Assembly: GCF_024323335.1 (NCBI RefSeq)
Contig: NC_066582.1
Coordinates: 89,648,944-89,712,943, forward strand
Direction: 5' to 3'
DNA: 64,000 nt
Source of the DNA: Lathyrus oleraceus
Taxonomy: Eukaryota > Streptophyta > Magnoliopsida > Fabales > Fabaceae
Shown here: positions 32,670-43,935 of the stretch, in pieces
Layout of the letters: every line of letters begins with the position of its first letter
How positions within the stretch are numbered: the stretch's first letter is position 1
Program-made: the position numbers and the translations under genes
The notes under the pieces: generated by a model
Database searches by the model: none
What the model was told of the DNA's origin: nothing
Seen by the model: only the letters and a program-made list of their open reading frames with translations

Positions 32670-34196
32670 TCAGGCTTGATTAACACGGGGACCTAAATCC
32701 TCCAAGATCAGAATACCTGACCTCACAAGGTCTTGAACCTTCATCTTCAGCTGGAAACAACTATCCACATCATGACCGGGAGCACCCGAATGATACACAC
32801 AATGTTGTTCAGGCCTATACCACCACCGAGGGTTGACGGGTATGGGCGGCGGGTCTCTGGGAGTAATCAAGTTCCGTTCTATCAGAGTGGGATACAGTTC
32901 GGCGTAGGACATGGGGATTGGATCAAAAATGATCTCCTTCCTCCCATTACTTGTACCGGCTTGATTATCAATGGGAGGCTGGTAAGCCTGCTGTTGAGGA
33001 CGATGTTGTTGACGCTGATGCTGCTGAGCTGGTCTTCTCTGTTGTTGTTGAGTTTGAGTTGCTGGAATAATCACAGCAGCAACTTGCCGATATGGTCCCC
33101 TGTTTGCACTCCTTCGACGGTGCACAGCATTCGTTTCATTCTCTCCCCTTTTGGGTGCCCCAGAGAATGGCTTCTTAGAATTTGAAGAGTTTGAAGAGCC
33201 AGGATCTTGTATCCTTCCTGCTTTGATAAGGCTTTCAGTTCTCTCCCCACAGACAACAACATCAGAAAAGCTGTTGAACGGGCAACTTCCCAAGCGATCC
33301 ACGAACACACCTTGCAAGGTCCCAATGAACATGTCAGTCATCTCTCTCTCCAACATCGGAGGTTGCACTCTAGCGGCTAGCTCACGCCATCTCTGAGCAT
33401 ACTCTTTGAAACTTTCCTTATCTTTCTGATACAAGTTCTGTAACTGAGTTCGGCTCGGCGCCATGTCCATGTTATGCTTGTATTGCCTCAGAAAGGCTTC
33501 ACCCAAATCTCTCCAGCTTCTGACTGATTCTCGCTTCAGATCCATGTACCAGTCCAAAGATGCCCCAGATAGACTATCTTGGAAAAAGTACATCCACATC
33601 TTTTCATCGTCAGTGTAAGCAGATATCTTCCTGAAGTAAGCCTGCACGTGGGTGCGAGGACAGGAGGTACCGTTGTACTTGTCGAATGAGGGTGCCTTGA
33701 ACTTGTAGGGGATCTTCAACCCTTCCACCAGACCCATGTCGGTCACATCAAACCCAAGTGAGTTCTGACACTCCATGGCTCGGATTTTCTCAGCAAGAGC
33801 ATCCACTTTACGATCCCTATCCTCCATTCTGACCACTTCATCTTCTTCACTCAGCAACGTGAACAAGTCCTCTTGTTGGTTGACAAACGGAGCTGGATGA
33901 CGAATCGGAGCCCGGGTAGCTCTGACATTGACCTCTGCAGCAAGAGGCTGTCCATTGATTCTGATGCCCCCCAACTCATCAACCCCATCAAAGTTACTGG
34001 CGGGAGCGGCAGCAACAACATTATCATCCACAGGAAAACCCACTGGTGAAGCACGGTTGGCAGTTGGAATCACAACTTCCTGTCTCTGGGCTAAGGCACG
34101 CAGCTCCTCTTGCCCCTGAACGACCCCTTGCATCATGTTCATGAACTGGGCCATGTTCGCCCTCATCTCAGCTAGCTCAGTCTGAACTTGATCCAT
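32670..34196 (-). CDS. gag: Gag polyprotein of element M, intact (508 aa)
   Basis: Gag assembles the cytoplasmic virus-like particle and binds the element RNA. The ATG at 34196 starts MDQVQTELAEMRANMAQFMN, a heptad-like coiled coil (residues 1-40). A spacer follows, then the central retrotransposon gag domain (about 165-300) with WMYFFQDSLSGASLDWY and YAQRWRELAARVQPP, a basic and Gln-rich stretch (about 340-430), and at 466-480 the knuckle CVYHSGAPGHDVDSC. The knuckle spacing is C-x2-H-x5-H-x4-C rather than the usual C-x2-C-x4-H-x4-C. There are no stops or frameshifts. It is the only undamaged retrotransposon gene in the window, in an element that has lost all enzymes. An intact gag may be under selection in cis, or may simply be young. 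Confidence 0.9.
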   Translation of the reverse strand: MDQVQTELAEMRANMAQFMNMMQGVVQGQEELRALAQRQEVVIPTANRASPVGFPVDDNVVAAAPASNFDGVDELGGIRINGQPLAAEVNVRATRAPIRHPAPFVNQQEDLFTLLSEEDEVVRMEDRDRKVDALAEKIRAMECQNSLGFDVTDMGLVEGLKIPYKFKAPSFDKYNGTSCPRTHVQAYFRKISAYTDDEKMWMYFFQDSLSGASLDWYMDLKRESVRSWRDLGEAFLRQYKHNMDMAPSRTQLQNLYQKDKESFKEYAQRWRELAARVQPPMLEREMTDMFIGTLQGVFVDRLGSCPFNSFSDVVVCGERTESLIKAGRIQDPGSSNSSNSKKPFSGAPKRGENETNAVHRRRSANRGPYRQVAAVIIPATQTQQQQRRPAQQHQRQQHRPQQQAYQPPIDNQAGTSNGRKEIIFDPIPMSYAELYPTLIERNLITPRDPPPIPVNPRWWYRPEQHCVYHSGAPGHDVDSCFQLKMKVQDLVRSGILILEDLGPRVNQA

Positions 34197-35175
34197 ACTT
34201 CTTCTGATGATTGAGTCTGGTTGCGGTGCGGACGATGATCAACAATCCTGTCTCAGTCAAGAACCGAAGTGAGAAGTCTCTCCCAAACATGTCTGTAATG
34301 CAAGGATGATATGTGTATGATATGCATATGATGCGAATGCTATTTTTATCATGAATGATCCTGAAAAGGATATGCGTATGCGAGTTAACTTTTTTTCATT
34401 TTCATGCATTACTATTTTTTTGGAAAATAGACATGCTATGATGCAAATGATGGAGCCAAGACTGGCAGGAACTGGCATCTGAGGAACCATCTAAAACCCC
34501 AAAGTCATCTGAGGAGCTGGCATTTGAACCCAAGTCTGGAGAACTGAGTCACCATCTGAGCGAGTACCCTCAAATTCAGCCCAGGGATCCGAAATAAACG
34601 GAACCCTCTGATCAATACCAGGGTCAAACCTCCGGCGTCCAGAAATATAACTCGTAGTCACTATCAGTACCAGGAGTCACCAACTGTACCTGTTAAAATG
34701 ATCAATCCCGCCCCGCTCACTGGTGTCATCTAGGCCAGGGTAAGGTCGAGAGAAACGCAGCATAAATAACCTTTCGCAGAATATCATCCTGTGCACACCC
34801 GATGTATGCACCGATAACATCCCACCAGGGTCTGAACTGCTCGTGATATCAATGTTCCGCTAAGTGGCGCAATACCACCCGCTTCCCATGAATCGCTCTA
34901 TTCCTAGGTTTCCTAGATTTCACTCATAGCCTGGGTATTGGGCCTTTTACCTCGAGTAACTCCCAACCCCAAACAGAGAAACACAGCCAGATGAACAGAT
35001 GAATATGAATGAATGCAAACATTAATGCAAATAATAAATGCAAACAGTAAAATGCAAATATATACAAATGAATGCAATAAATAACAGCATAAAGCAACCA
35101 AAGCCCTAACCTAGAGAGCGCTAGGAGAGACTCGCTTAGGGAAGATGGACCAGCACAGGTCAACTTCTCTTATAC
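34197..35175 (-). other. untranslated leader of element M
   Basis: About 980 bp between PBS and gag without a credible reading frame. An acceptor-like CATTACAG occurs on the minus strand at about 34290. There is no trace of the ORF1 known from some Ogre elements. Confidence 0.6.
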
Positions 35176-35195
35176 TCCCCAGCAGAGTCGCCAGC
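35176..35195 (-). promoter_or_regulatory. primer-binding site of element M
   Basis: The minus strand reads TGGCGACTCTGCTGGGGA (35193 down to 35176), separated from the LTR end (35196) by GC. It is identical to the PBS of elements 1 and 3 and of tRNA-Arg type. Confidence 0.88.
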
Positions 35196-38100
35196 TGTCG
35201 CATCACGCGAAAAACCGGCGGGAAAAGAAAGAAACAACAGAGCCGCCACCGTGCGTTATTTATCCCAAAAGAGGGAAAGGAAACGCTCAGAGTAAACCTG
35301 GAAAAGACATGGTCTCGCGACCAAAGAGAATGGGTTCGGGAGTCGGTTATGCGAAGGGAAGGTATTAGCACCCCTACGCATCCGTAGTACTCTACGGGAT
35401 CCACGCACAATAGGAAGGAATATTGGTTGCTAAACACTGCTCAAACTCACACACACTGGCTGAAAGAGACAAAAGAGACTGACTGAAACTGACTCGGCAG
35501 GATATCGTATCCTGGGCCTACTTAGTCTATCAGGCATAGACATCAGAGTCGAAGTAGTTCAGAATGGGGAGACGACACATGCTCGCTAGGATATCGCATC
35601 CTATGCATACGTATCTTCTCGGACGAGAGAAGAATCAGAGCATTCGTAGCTCGGCTGACACGCACACAAACAAACAAGACACAGGCAAACGTGGCGCCCG
35701 AATGCCAATCACTGGACTTACATCAGCATCCGAACCTAAACACACACACACTAGAACCCAAATGCCACTCGATGGACTTACATCGGCTTCCAAGCACACA
35801 ACAACACAACAAGTCAATAGGGAGTCGGGGACTCGAGCCTATAACTGTCAAGCACACACTCAAACAAACAGACAACGAATTGCTAAGGAGTCAGGCACTC
35901 GAGCCTAGCAACTGTCAAACAACACACACAAAAAGAAAAAAGGGCGCCCGGAGAGATCAACTCAATCTCCTGCCTACATACTTCATCTGGTATGAAGATC
36001 AGGGCGATGTAGTTCCCCTACGCAGGGATAAAGGACTAGCCTAACCAGATAACAGAGGGAGACACAACACTAGGGAGACTACGACTCGAGCCTAGATGTT
36101 GTCATGCAAAGTCGACCCTAAGTTAAGGTTTCTAGCTAACTGGCACAGGGAGCCAGCCTATCCTAAACATGACTTGCACAGGAAGCAAGCCACACCAACA
36201 CTCACCTTGCACAGGAAGCAAGGGTCTCGATTGCAACTAGGGCAAGAGAAAGGGGAGGTCTCAATCGCAACGAGGGCGAGAGAAAGGATCGCAACGAGGG
36301 CGAAAGAAAAGAATTAGTGTTAGTTGTTAGTCAAACTCGACAAGACATCGCATCTCGTGCCTACGTATCTCATCTGAACATGAGAATCAGAGTTGCCGTA
36401 GTTCGGCTACGGAGGGACAAAGGTCTCGATTGCAACTAGGGCAAGAGAAAGGGAAAGTCTCGATCGCAACGAGGGCGAGAGAAAGGAAAAGGCTCGATCG
36501 CAACGAGGGCGAGAGAAAGGAAAAGGCTCGATCGCAACGAGGGCGAGAGAAAGGATCGCAACGAGGGCGAAAGCAAACAAGGATTAGTCTAAACTAAACC
36601 TAACTTGCACAGGAAGCAAGTCAAACAAACATACAAGCACATGTAGCACACACGATATACACACAAGGGGCTCACACAAGGGTTAGGTTTTAGTCGAGGG
36701 GTCATATCAACCTCAACAAACAAACCTCTGGAAATGGGTGATGGTGCTCTTAACCTTGACATTGAGAGCCAAGGTGAAGCAGATGAAAGGAGATGAGGGG
36801 TGTGCCTCATTGCTCTTATCCCTGGCCAGGGAGAGCATTTGACAAGAATGTGTGGGTTCAGAAGGTGGGAACCCCTCTACACATTTGATACTGACTCAAC
36901 TGTACAATTGTACAAGATCTTGGGTTTTTATCTGTAATGCATCAACACAGTGGTGTGAGCAAAACAGAAGACACACTGAATAGCAGGGGATAGGTTGCTT
37001 ATCCCTTGGTTCTGCCAATTGCCTCTTCACTTAGGAGGTCTTTGACTCTGTACAAGGACAAATTAAACATACACAAACATTGCCTCTTAAGGAGGACTTC
37101 AGACAGTTGCCTGGCCAAGTAACAGGCCAGGTCTTCCAGACTACATGAAGAAAAAGGAATTATACCTCAAGCAAGTTGCTAAATAGCAAAGCAAAGCAAG
37201 TTCAAAGAACTTAAGCAACTAATGGTACCTGAAATGGTCAAACAGATCAGTACACAGTTCAACAGTCAAAGCAAAAGGAATTGGGAAACAACAGTCAACA
37301 CAGAGGGACAAATGTGCAAAGCACAAGACTCAAGTCATATGAGTCATATCACCTACAAAACAAAGAGGTTAACACATGATATATAATCAAGCTCAATCAA
37401 ATTTGTATGATCCCTTTGAGGCATTTGGTGTTCAACCTGAAAACATAAGCTCAACAGTAAGTAACTGGACCACTAGGACAAGCCTAGGGTCAAAAAGGAA
37501 TGAGAAAGTCAAAACAGCAAATTAAGGTCAACCAAAATCAAGTTCAAACATTTAAGAAGCAAGCTCAATTGGTCTCAAGTTCATATCATTCATCATCATG
37601 ATTTCATAAGCAAAGGAAGTCAAAGCATGGCAAATGAAAGCTCATAGAAGTCAACAGCAAGACTTGCATCAAAAGCAATCATAATCAATTCCAAAAATCA
37701 GCAAATAAATCATGATCAATCACAATCCATAACATGACATGCATATAAAATTTCAGCTCAATTGGATCATGGGAAGATGGTCAATTAAAATCAGGAAATC
37801 AAAACAATTTCAAACATGCACAAAGAAGTCAAACATACATGTATCAACTTCAAAAAATCATAACTTAATGCCAACAGATGAGAAATGGATGGGATCAACA
37901 CCAATGCAAAGCTCAAGATATCTAGTATGCACATGTAAAATTTCATGATCATCCAATAAAGTATGAGAATTTCCCAAATGAAATGGCAAGATGTATCACA
38001 CAAAGTCAACATTTGACTAGACAGGGAAGAAAAATCTCAAACAATTAGGAAATGGCATAATTAAATCCAGGAAAAATCACAAGTCAACTAGACATATACA

Positions 38101-40427
38101 AGAAGGTTCATGCAAAATTTTGGATCAATTGGAGGCCAGGAAGCATGTCAACAAAAATCATGAAATGGCATATCATTGGTGTGACACAAATTGTCACACC
38201 CTACTTCCAAAATTCATATCTCACAAACCACATATGATAAATTCAAAAACTCCACATCAAAACAAACATAAATGAGTGTAGATTAACCACAAAAAATTTC
38301 AGAATCATTGGATACATCCTCATCATTTCACAAAAGGATTGGCAAAAGGTACAAAATGTGCACACATGCCAAGAAACCTAATACCATTTAAAATCCAGCC
38401 AACCAAAAATTCAGCAAAAATCATGATAAAAAAGTAGACATTCATGTGAACATGATGAAAAAAATTTCATGAATTTTGGAGTTGAAATGAGTGAGAAATG
38501 ATTTTTATAAACTTGTGTCACAAAATGAAATAATATTACAAAAAAAGAAATGATTTAAATAACTAGTTAATCCGGCGATGGCAATATTGTAATTTTTTGA
38601 CTCACTAAGTGAAACGCTGCGTTTCACTTAGTGAGGTGGCAGCCAACAATTCGCTACATGGCCAAGAACGCGGGAACTTCATGCATGGCTGGGTTTTCAA
38701 GATCAAACGCGATGCAATTAGGGTTCTAACACATTCATCATCAAAATTTTTCCAGATTTCCAGCAAGAACGAAGTATAACCAAAATTCACAAACAACATA
38801 TCATGGTGTTCATCTAACCGAGTACATCAACAATACGAACATCATTTTCATTAACTCTAGCTAACCAGGGAGCATCGAGCAAAAACATGATTTAACATGA
38901 AACTTTAAAATCAGATTTCTCACTCAATGCATAACCATTTCACACGATTCAAACTTCATAATGATCAGAAAAACAAGACCTATCTAAAACATGGCACGAT
39001 TTTGGGAATGGTGTGATTCGAAAACTTACCCAATCTGCAAGACAGTGATGCTACCGATGTTGTTTGGTCTCGAAAGGCTGAAACAGATGTTCAATGGAGT
39101 TTGCTTTGATGAATGAACACTGAGTTTTAGCTCAACAATCTCTAAAAGGGCTCCATTCGAGATATGCCATGGAAGGAGCTTCGATGTAACAGTGCCTTTC
39201 TCCGCTTACAGTGGTGACATAAGGCTTCCAATGAGCTCAAGAGTGATGGTAGATGATGACAATGCAAAGGGTTCCTCGTGTGCTTTGGAGATTTTGGCCA
39301 GAAAATGCAATATGTGAAAAATGCAATTTTTGAGAGAATGAGAGTTTTTTGATCTGTTAGGGGCTGCAGCTAGGGTTTATTTTGCAGAAAATCTCTTATA
39401 TATTGACTGTTTAGCATTTAGTTAATGAAGTGTTAAGCTTGGTTAACTCAAATGAAGTGAATTGCCAATTGCTAATTTTTCAACATATGCACATGGAGGG
39501 TGTAAGGTCTGCACGAATTGGGCCTCAAAACATGTCTCAAATATCCTTCTAAACAGATCCCAAATGGCCAAATGTGCTGAAAATACTTAAATCAAAAAGT
39601 CAACTTTGGTCCACACTTGAAATTAATTAGGTTAGGTTCAAAAATGCCATTTTGCATGGTAAGGTTTTGGTGCATGAAATTTATATTTTTGGAAAGAGGA
39701 GGTAAAATGTGGCTTGTAGGAAAAAACCTCACCAAAATTGGCCAAATGGTTTGAGAGATATGGCCTTTTGAAGTTCAAGATTTTGTGAAAATGATTTGAT
39801 CATATCTTGACAACCATGCATGGGAATTGAGAGTTCTTGGACTTTTTCAAAATGGGAGAACAAGATCTTCAACTTTCATGTTGGGCAAAAATTCATTTGA
39901 AGCTTGTATCATGATGTAAGCTTGGGATCAAGAAGTTTCCATTTTTGGCAGTTTGAATTACAGGTCAACTTTCTATTTCTGGAAATTTCTTGTCTGACTT
40001 TATTTTCTTCACTGTGGATGCTTGACATGATATATGAAGCTTATATAGGCATGAATGAGACCTCTCAGACCAAAACCCATCACCAAATCCCTGATTAAAT
40101 CCACAGTTGACCAAGTTTGACTTTTCTAGGGTTTCTGACTGACTGTGCATGAACTGATGACTTCTGAACATCCAACCCTTGACTTAAACATTTCAAATGG
40201 ACCTCCAAGTCATGTGAACAAATTGGACCAACCCTAGGGCCTTGGCTCCTTGAGAAACACCCTTGCTTGCTTGGTTGACTGATCTCCTGATCAGTTTGAC
40301 CTAATTTCTTGATTGGCTTGCACTTGAGGCAACTGGGACAATGCAATGCTATGCAATAGACCATGTTATTCTATGACCTAATATGAAAATGTATGTACAA
40401 TGGTGGGTGCAAATTTGAGGTGCTACA
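35196..40427 (-). repeat. 5' LTR of element M
   Basis: Almost identical to 22239-27468 (offset 12,957 at the left end). Differences I noticed include C for A near 35696, a few transitions around 35725-35745, and single-base differences near 37411, 37524, 39189 and 39419. It contains the TATA-like site 39395-39402, the palindrome 38601-38635, the modules at about 35497-36017 and 36329-36409, and the double-hairpin 35349-35397. Confidence 0.93.
35349..35397 (-). other. terminal double-hairpin RNA candidate, M 5' LTR
   Basis: Identical to the copy at 22392-22440: stem CCGTAG/CTACGG with loop AGTA, then ATGCG/CGCAT. Confidence 0.75.
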
Positions 40428-40432
40428 CATAT
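40428..40432. repeat. TSD CATAT, right copy (element M)
   Basis: Second copy of the duplication; element 1 3' UTR resumes and reaches its PPT 20 bp later. Confidence 0.92.
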
Positions 40433-40452
40433 CGACAGGTTCACAGTGGATT

Positions 40453-40465
40453 GAATAGGGGCAGC
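40453..40465 (+). promoter_or_regulatory. polypurine tract of element 1
   Basis: GAATAGGGGCAGC directly before the LTR start TGTAACACCTC at 40466. Confidence 0.9.
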
Positions 40466-41360
40466 TGTAACACCTCAAAATTTGCCCTCCTCTCTTGGGA
40501 CTAGCTTAGCATATTGCATTTCATTTTTTAGGACATCAGGCATTTGCATATTGCATATCATGTGAGAGAAAGCAAGTCATCCTCCTAAGTCTTTCTCAGA
40601 AGATAGAGAGTTGTGTAGTTCAAACCTGAGGATCTTATTGAATTGATCACCAACCATCTGAGGGTGTGTGCTTCAATAAGGATTTTCTTGGTTCTTCAAG
40701 GAGGTTGAGCATTATCTTGATTGCAAGGGTGCATCATCATCATCATGGTTTTATCATCTTCAAGAGGTTCATTGTGCCTGATCATGTTCCTTAGGATTAG
40801 GGTTTTGACCTCTGGTCAACCCTAATGAGTTGCATTCTACCAGCCAGGGATTCTCAAGGAGATGAGGTCTTTCTTGAGAAGGAGATCATCATATGATTTT
40901 ATTGAGCTGGTGTAAGTTAGGGTTTCATTTGTGAGCCATTTCATCAAGTGGTTGAGGCTCAAAATCATCTGTGCATGTTCAAGTCATCTGTCAACCATAA
41001 AAGTCAACAGAAAGTCAACTGTGGGCTAGGAGGTGGAGAAATGAGTTTCAACATCTCATTCATGTTCAAAAAAGGCTTGTTCATCATGTCAAATATCTAC
41101 CTTGAAGATTTTGAAGCCAGATCAAAAGTTTCCCAAAATGGAAAGTGACATGTAATTTCAAGTTTCCAAAAAATGGCAAGTTTTTGGACCACTTTCAACT
41201 TGAATTTCCAAAATCAAAGAAGCTTCAAATGAAATTTTGTCTAACATGAAAGTTGAAGATCTCTCTCTCCCATTTCCAAAAAGTCCAAGATCATGAATTT
41301 ATGATGAATGGTTGAAGAGATATGATCCAATCATTGCCAAGTGTGCATGGAACTTCAAAT
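40466..41360 (+). repeat. 3' LTR of element 1, first part
   Basis: It starts TGTAACACCTCAAAATTTGCC. Positions 41113-41360 match window positions 1-248. It is interrupted by element 3 after CAAAT (41356-41360) and continues at 52944. No gene is seen. Confidence 0.92.
41356..41360. repeat. TSD CAAAT, left copy (element 3)
   Basis: CAAAT precedes TGTAACACCCC at 41361 and recurs at 52939-52943. The uninterrupted sequence at 240-262 (CTTCAAATGGCCGTATC) shows the pre-insertion state. Confidence 0.95.
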
Positions 41361-41638
41361 TGTAACACCCCAAATTTTGCCCTCCTCATTCATGCATTCA
41401 TTTAGCATTTCATATTGCATTTCATCATGTCAATCAGAATTAGATCCAAGAAACTTTATTTAAAAAAAAAAAAAACGAAAAAAAAAAACGAAAAAAAAAC
41501 GAAAAAAAAAACGAAAAATAAATAAAAATAAATAAATAAATAAATAAAAATAATAATAAATAAATAAATGAAATATAATAGAAAAAACTTGGACTTGGAC
41601 CTCTCTCATTTGAGCCCACAAAGCCATGAAATTCAGTC

Positions 41639-41646
41639 TATAAATA
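41639..41646 (+). promoter_or_regulatory. TATA box, element 3 5' LTR
   Basis: TATAAATA in the context CAGTCTATAAATACCAAGG, about 280 bp into the LTR, with the 3' LTR copy at 51683-51690. A start about 30 nt downstream would place all modules in the transcribed R/U5 part. Confidence 0.65.
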
Positions 41647-42406
41647 CCAAGGCTTCACTTGAGAAAAAGGAAGAGAAGCAAAATACTCTGAGGTTTCCTT
41701 GAAACAAAACCCTGGACAAAACCTGGAGAGGAACCTGACAGAGAACTCAGAGCAACCCCCATCTCACGCAAACCCTAACATTTCAACCGGTCTCTCCCAT
41801 CAGGGTTTGAGGTTTCTGAAACCATACTGTTATCCATGAAAAAAATGCTTATCGTGTTTCACTAACCCTTTTGTTGAGTTTTTGTGAGGGCTCACAGACT
41901 CTTGCAGAGATGGTTTGCGTGGTTTTCCCACTTTATTTGTGGGATAACCCCTGGAGGTTCATTCTGATTACCTGTACTGACTCACCTTTCTTTGATGGCA
42001 TTAGCTTGGGAGATCCCTGGGTTTCTTACTCCTTTAATTGCTGTTACTTAGGATCTTTATCCGTGTGGTACTTTTACCTCTTTTCCACATTTTTATCGCT
42101 TTCTTAGCTGGAAGACCTCGATAGGAGACATTTGTTTTCTTTTGTTTATTTACTTCTGAGCCCCTTGTTGGCACATTTACTTTATACATGTTTGTTTTGT
42201 ATGTGTTCGTATCCCTGCAGGTAGCGCGGTTCCTTCGTCAAGGACTGCCTTTTTGCCCTTGAGCATCCCAAACCCTAACCCTTCATTGATTTTTCTTCTC
42301 CTAAACACACGTTTACTCCTTCTACTACAGGTGAGTAAGTCTCCAAAGGTCAAGCATCCGGTAGATTGCGTAGTAACGTCGTTCGTCCAAAACCCAATCC
42401 ATAACC

Positions 42407-42590
42407 CCGTAGTTAGCCGAACTACGGCTTGCTCTGATTCTCATTCCAGATGAGATACGTAGGCATAAGACGCGATGTCTTAGCGAGCACACATCCCCCC
42501 AACCCATAGGTCAGCCGAGCTACGAAGACTCTGATTCTCATATTCAGATGAGATACGTATGTAGTGGATGCGACATCCGCGCGAGTCATT
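42407..42590 (+). other. two triple-stem modules, element 3 5' LTR
   Basis: Module 1: H0 CCGTAGTT-AGCCG-AACTACGG (42407-42427), CTCTGAT, H1 TCTCAT-TCCAG-ATGAGA (42439-42455), ATACGTAGGCA, H2 TAAGAC-GCGAT-GTCTTA (42466-42482), GCGAGCA. Module 2: H1 TCTCAT-ATTCAG-ATGAGA (42536-42553), ATACGTATG, H2 GGAT-GCGAC-ATCC (42566-42578), GCGAG. The 3' LTR copies are at 52451-52634. Confidence 0.68.
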
Positions 42591-42667
42591 TTCATTTAAC
42601 CCCCTTTTTAGTAAATAACACATTAGATAAACCTACACCCTTTAGACAAGAACTACAAAAGTGGATC

Positions 42668-42716
42668 CCGTAGAGTACTACGGATGCGTAGGGGTGTTAA
42701 TACCTTCCCTTCGCAT
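42668..42716 (+). other. terminal double-hairpin RNA candidate, element 3 5' LTR
   Basis: CCGTAG-AGTA-CTACGG (42668-42683), then ATGCG (42684-42688) with CGCAT (42712-42716) enclosing GGTG-TTAA-TACC. The 3' LTR copy is at 52713-52761 with loop CTAA. Confidence 0.75.
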
Positions 42717-42893
42717 AACCGACTCCCGAACCCAAGATTTGGTTGCAAGACCCCGTCTTGTCCTTTCCTTTTTCAGGTTTACTTCGAGCGTTTCCTTTCC
42801 CTCCTTTGGGATGAATAACGCACGGTGGCGACTCTTCTGTCATTTTCTTTCGCCGGTTGTTTTTTCGCGCACTGTATTTTTCAGGTTGCGACA

Positions 42894-42913
42894 GCTGGCG
42901 ACTCTGCTGGGGA
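42894..42913 (+). promoter_or_regulatory. primer-binding site of element 3
   Basis: GC and then TGGCGACTCTGCTGGGGA (42896-42913), directly after the LTR terminal CA. tRNA-Arg type. Confidence 0.88.
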
Positions 42914-43935
42914 CACTAAGAAGTTGACCTCTTGCTGGTCCATCTTCCCTAAGCGAGTCCCTCCTAGCTTGTGTGATTTCTTGTTTATTGGGTGTTCATG
43001 CTTTTGTACCTTTATTTGCTTACTTGCTTGCATGCATCTGTTGTATCTGTTGGATCTGTTTGTTTGTTTGTTGGGATGGGGTGTTCTATGAGAGATAAGC
43101 CCATTACCCAGGCTTGAGTGTACACACAGGTTTTAGAGTGGATAATCATGAGGCTTGCGTGGCGTGTTGCTACGTTAAGTCGTTCGTGAAGAACCACACC
43201 CAGACGAGGTTTCTTTTGAATACATTATGTCTTACGGGTGTTCTGTAACGGCAGGATGTTCCTCTAGAAATCGTCGACTTTGGTGACCATTTCCCGAGAA
43301 CTCAGTCGAGGCCTCTCCTCCGAGACGTGATTATGTTAGCTCTGGTGGGCGCATTCTCGATGCTCAATCCGAGGATCCCGAGACTGGGAACTTGCTATTA
43401 GGATGTCCTGTTGAGGGGAGTCAATGGAGGTCTTTTGTCCCGTAATAATACCAAACCTTCAGTGGTAAACGTATTATTCACGACTGAAGGGCTGAAGCTG
43501 ACGAACTTCTGTTCTTAGAACCTACCAGTGAGGGGCGGGCTAAATTCAGGAAACCTTAACCTCCAACCAACCCGGTTTTCTGGAGCAGAGTTTTGGTCTT
43601 GTATTATATTCCTCAGTGAATTTCTCTCCAGGCAGTGCAACCTGACAGATGTTCAAGCGGATCCATCAATTCTGATTGACATGCCTTTGCATTGCATAAC
43701 ATCATCTGCATATTTGCATCCAACATCTCATGCTTATTCATTTGCAGGGTATTCCCTTTCAAAACGGGGGTGCCTTAAAACCGAACAAGCAGTGCATCGC
43801 ATACCATGCATATTAACCCTTGTCTGTTTTGCAGGTGTCACCGCAGTGTCTAATGTTTGTTCCCTGTATCAGGCAGTTATTGGTCCCAGGCGAGTCCACA
43901 GGTACCCGACAAAGGAAAATCGTCCACAGCTAGCG
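42914..43935 (+). other. untranslated leader of element 3
   Basis: About 1 kb with no recognisable product. The open frame running into gag from 43528 has no start context of its own. An acceptor-like TGTTTTGCAG followed by GTGTCA at about 43825-43840 mirrors element 1. Confidence 0.55.

Larger units (their letters stand above)
22239..40427 (-). mobile_element. Element M: recent, internally deleted Ogre-type element, minus strand
   Basis: It spans 18,189 bp with LTRs of 5230 bp (22239-27468) and 5232 bp (35196-40427) that differ by only a few scattered substitutions, and CATAT target duplications. In transcription order: 5' LTR, PBS, leader, intact gag, protease tail scrap, intron, RT linker scrap, integrase tail, hairpin string, repeat-rich 3' UTR, PPT, 3' LTR. 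Protease, RT, RNase H and the integrase core are missing. The near-identical LTRs mean it moved recently, presumably using enzymes supplied by another element. Confidence 0.93.
41361..42893 (+). repeat. 5' LTR of element 3
   Basis: TGTAACACCCC to GCGACA. It contains an A-rich, ATAAATAA-type microsatellite (41460-41580), a TATA box (41639-41646), two modules (42407-42492 and 42512-42590), the terminal double-hairpin (42668-42716) and the PBS-like 42826-42835. The small open frame at 41871-42107 is kept in both LTRs but shows no domain and is probably chance. Confidence 0.93.

Noticed and set aside
22239..40427. Two nearly identical 5.2-kb blocks as a segmental duplication
   Set aside because: They carry PBS and PPT on their inner sides and a CATAT duplication on the outer sides, which identifies them as LTRs.
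41460..41580. A-rich stretch as the poly(A) tail of a LINE or processed pseudogene
   Set aside because: It is present in both LTRs of element 3 at the same place, varying only in length, so it is an LTR-internal microsatellite.
41871..42107. 78-codon open frame conserved in both LTRs of element 3
   Set aside because: The LTRs are nearly identical because of recent insertion, so conservation carries no information; no domain is recognised.
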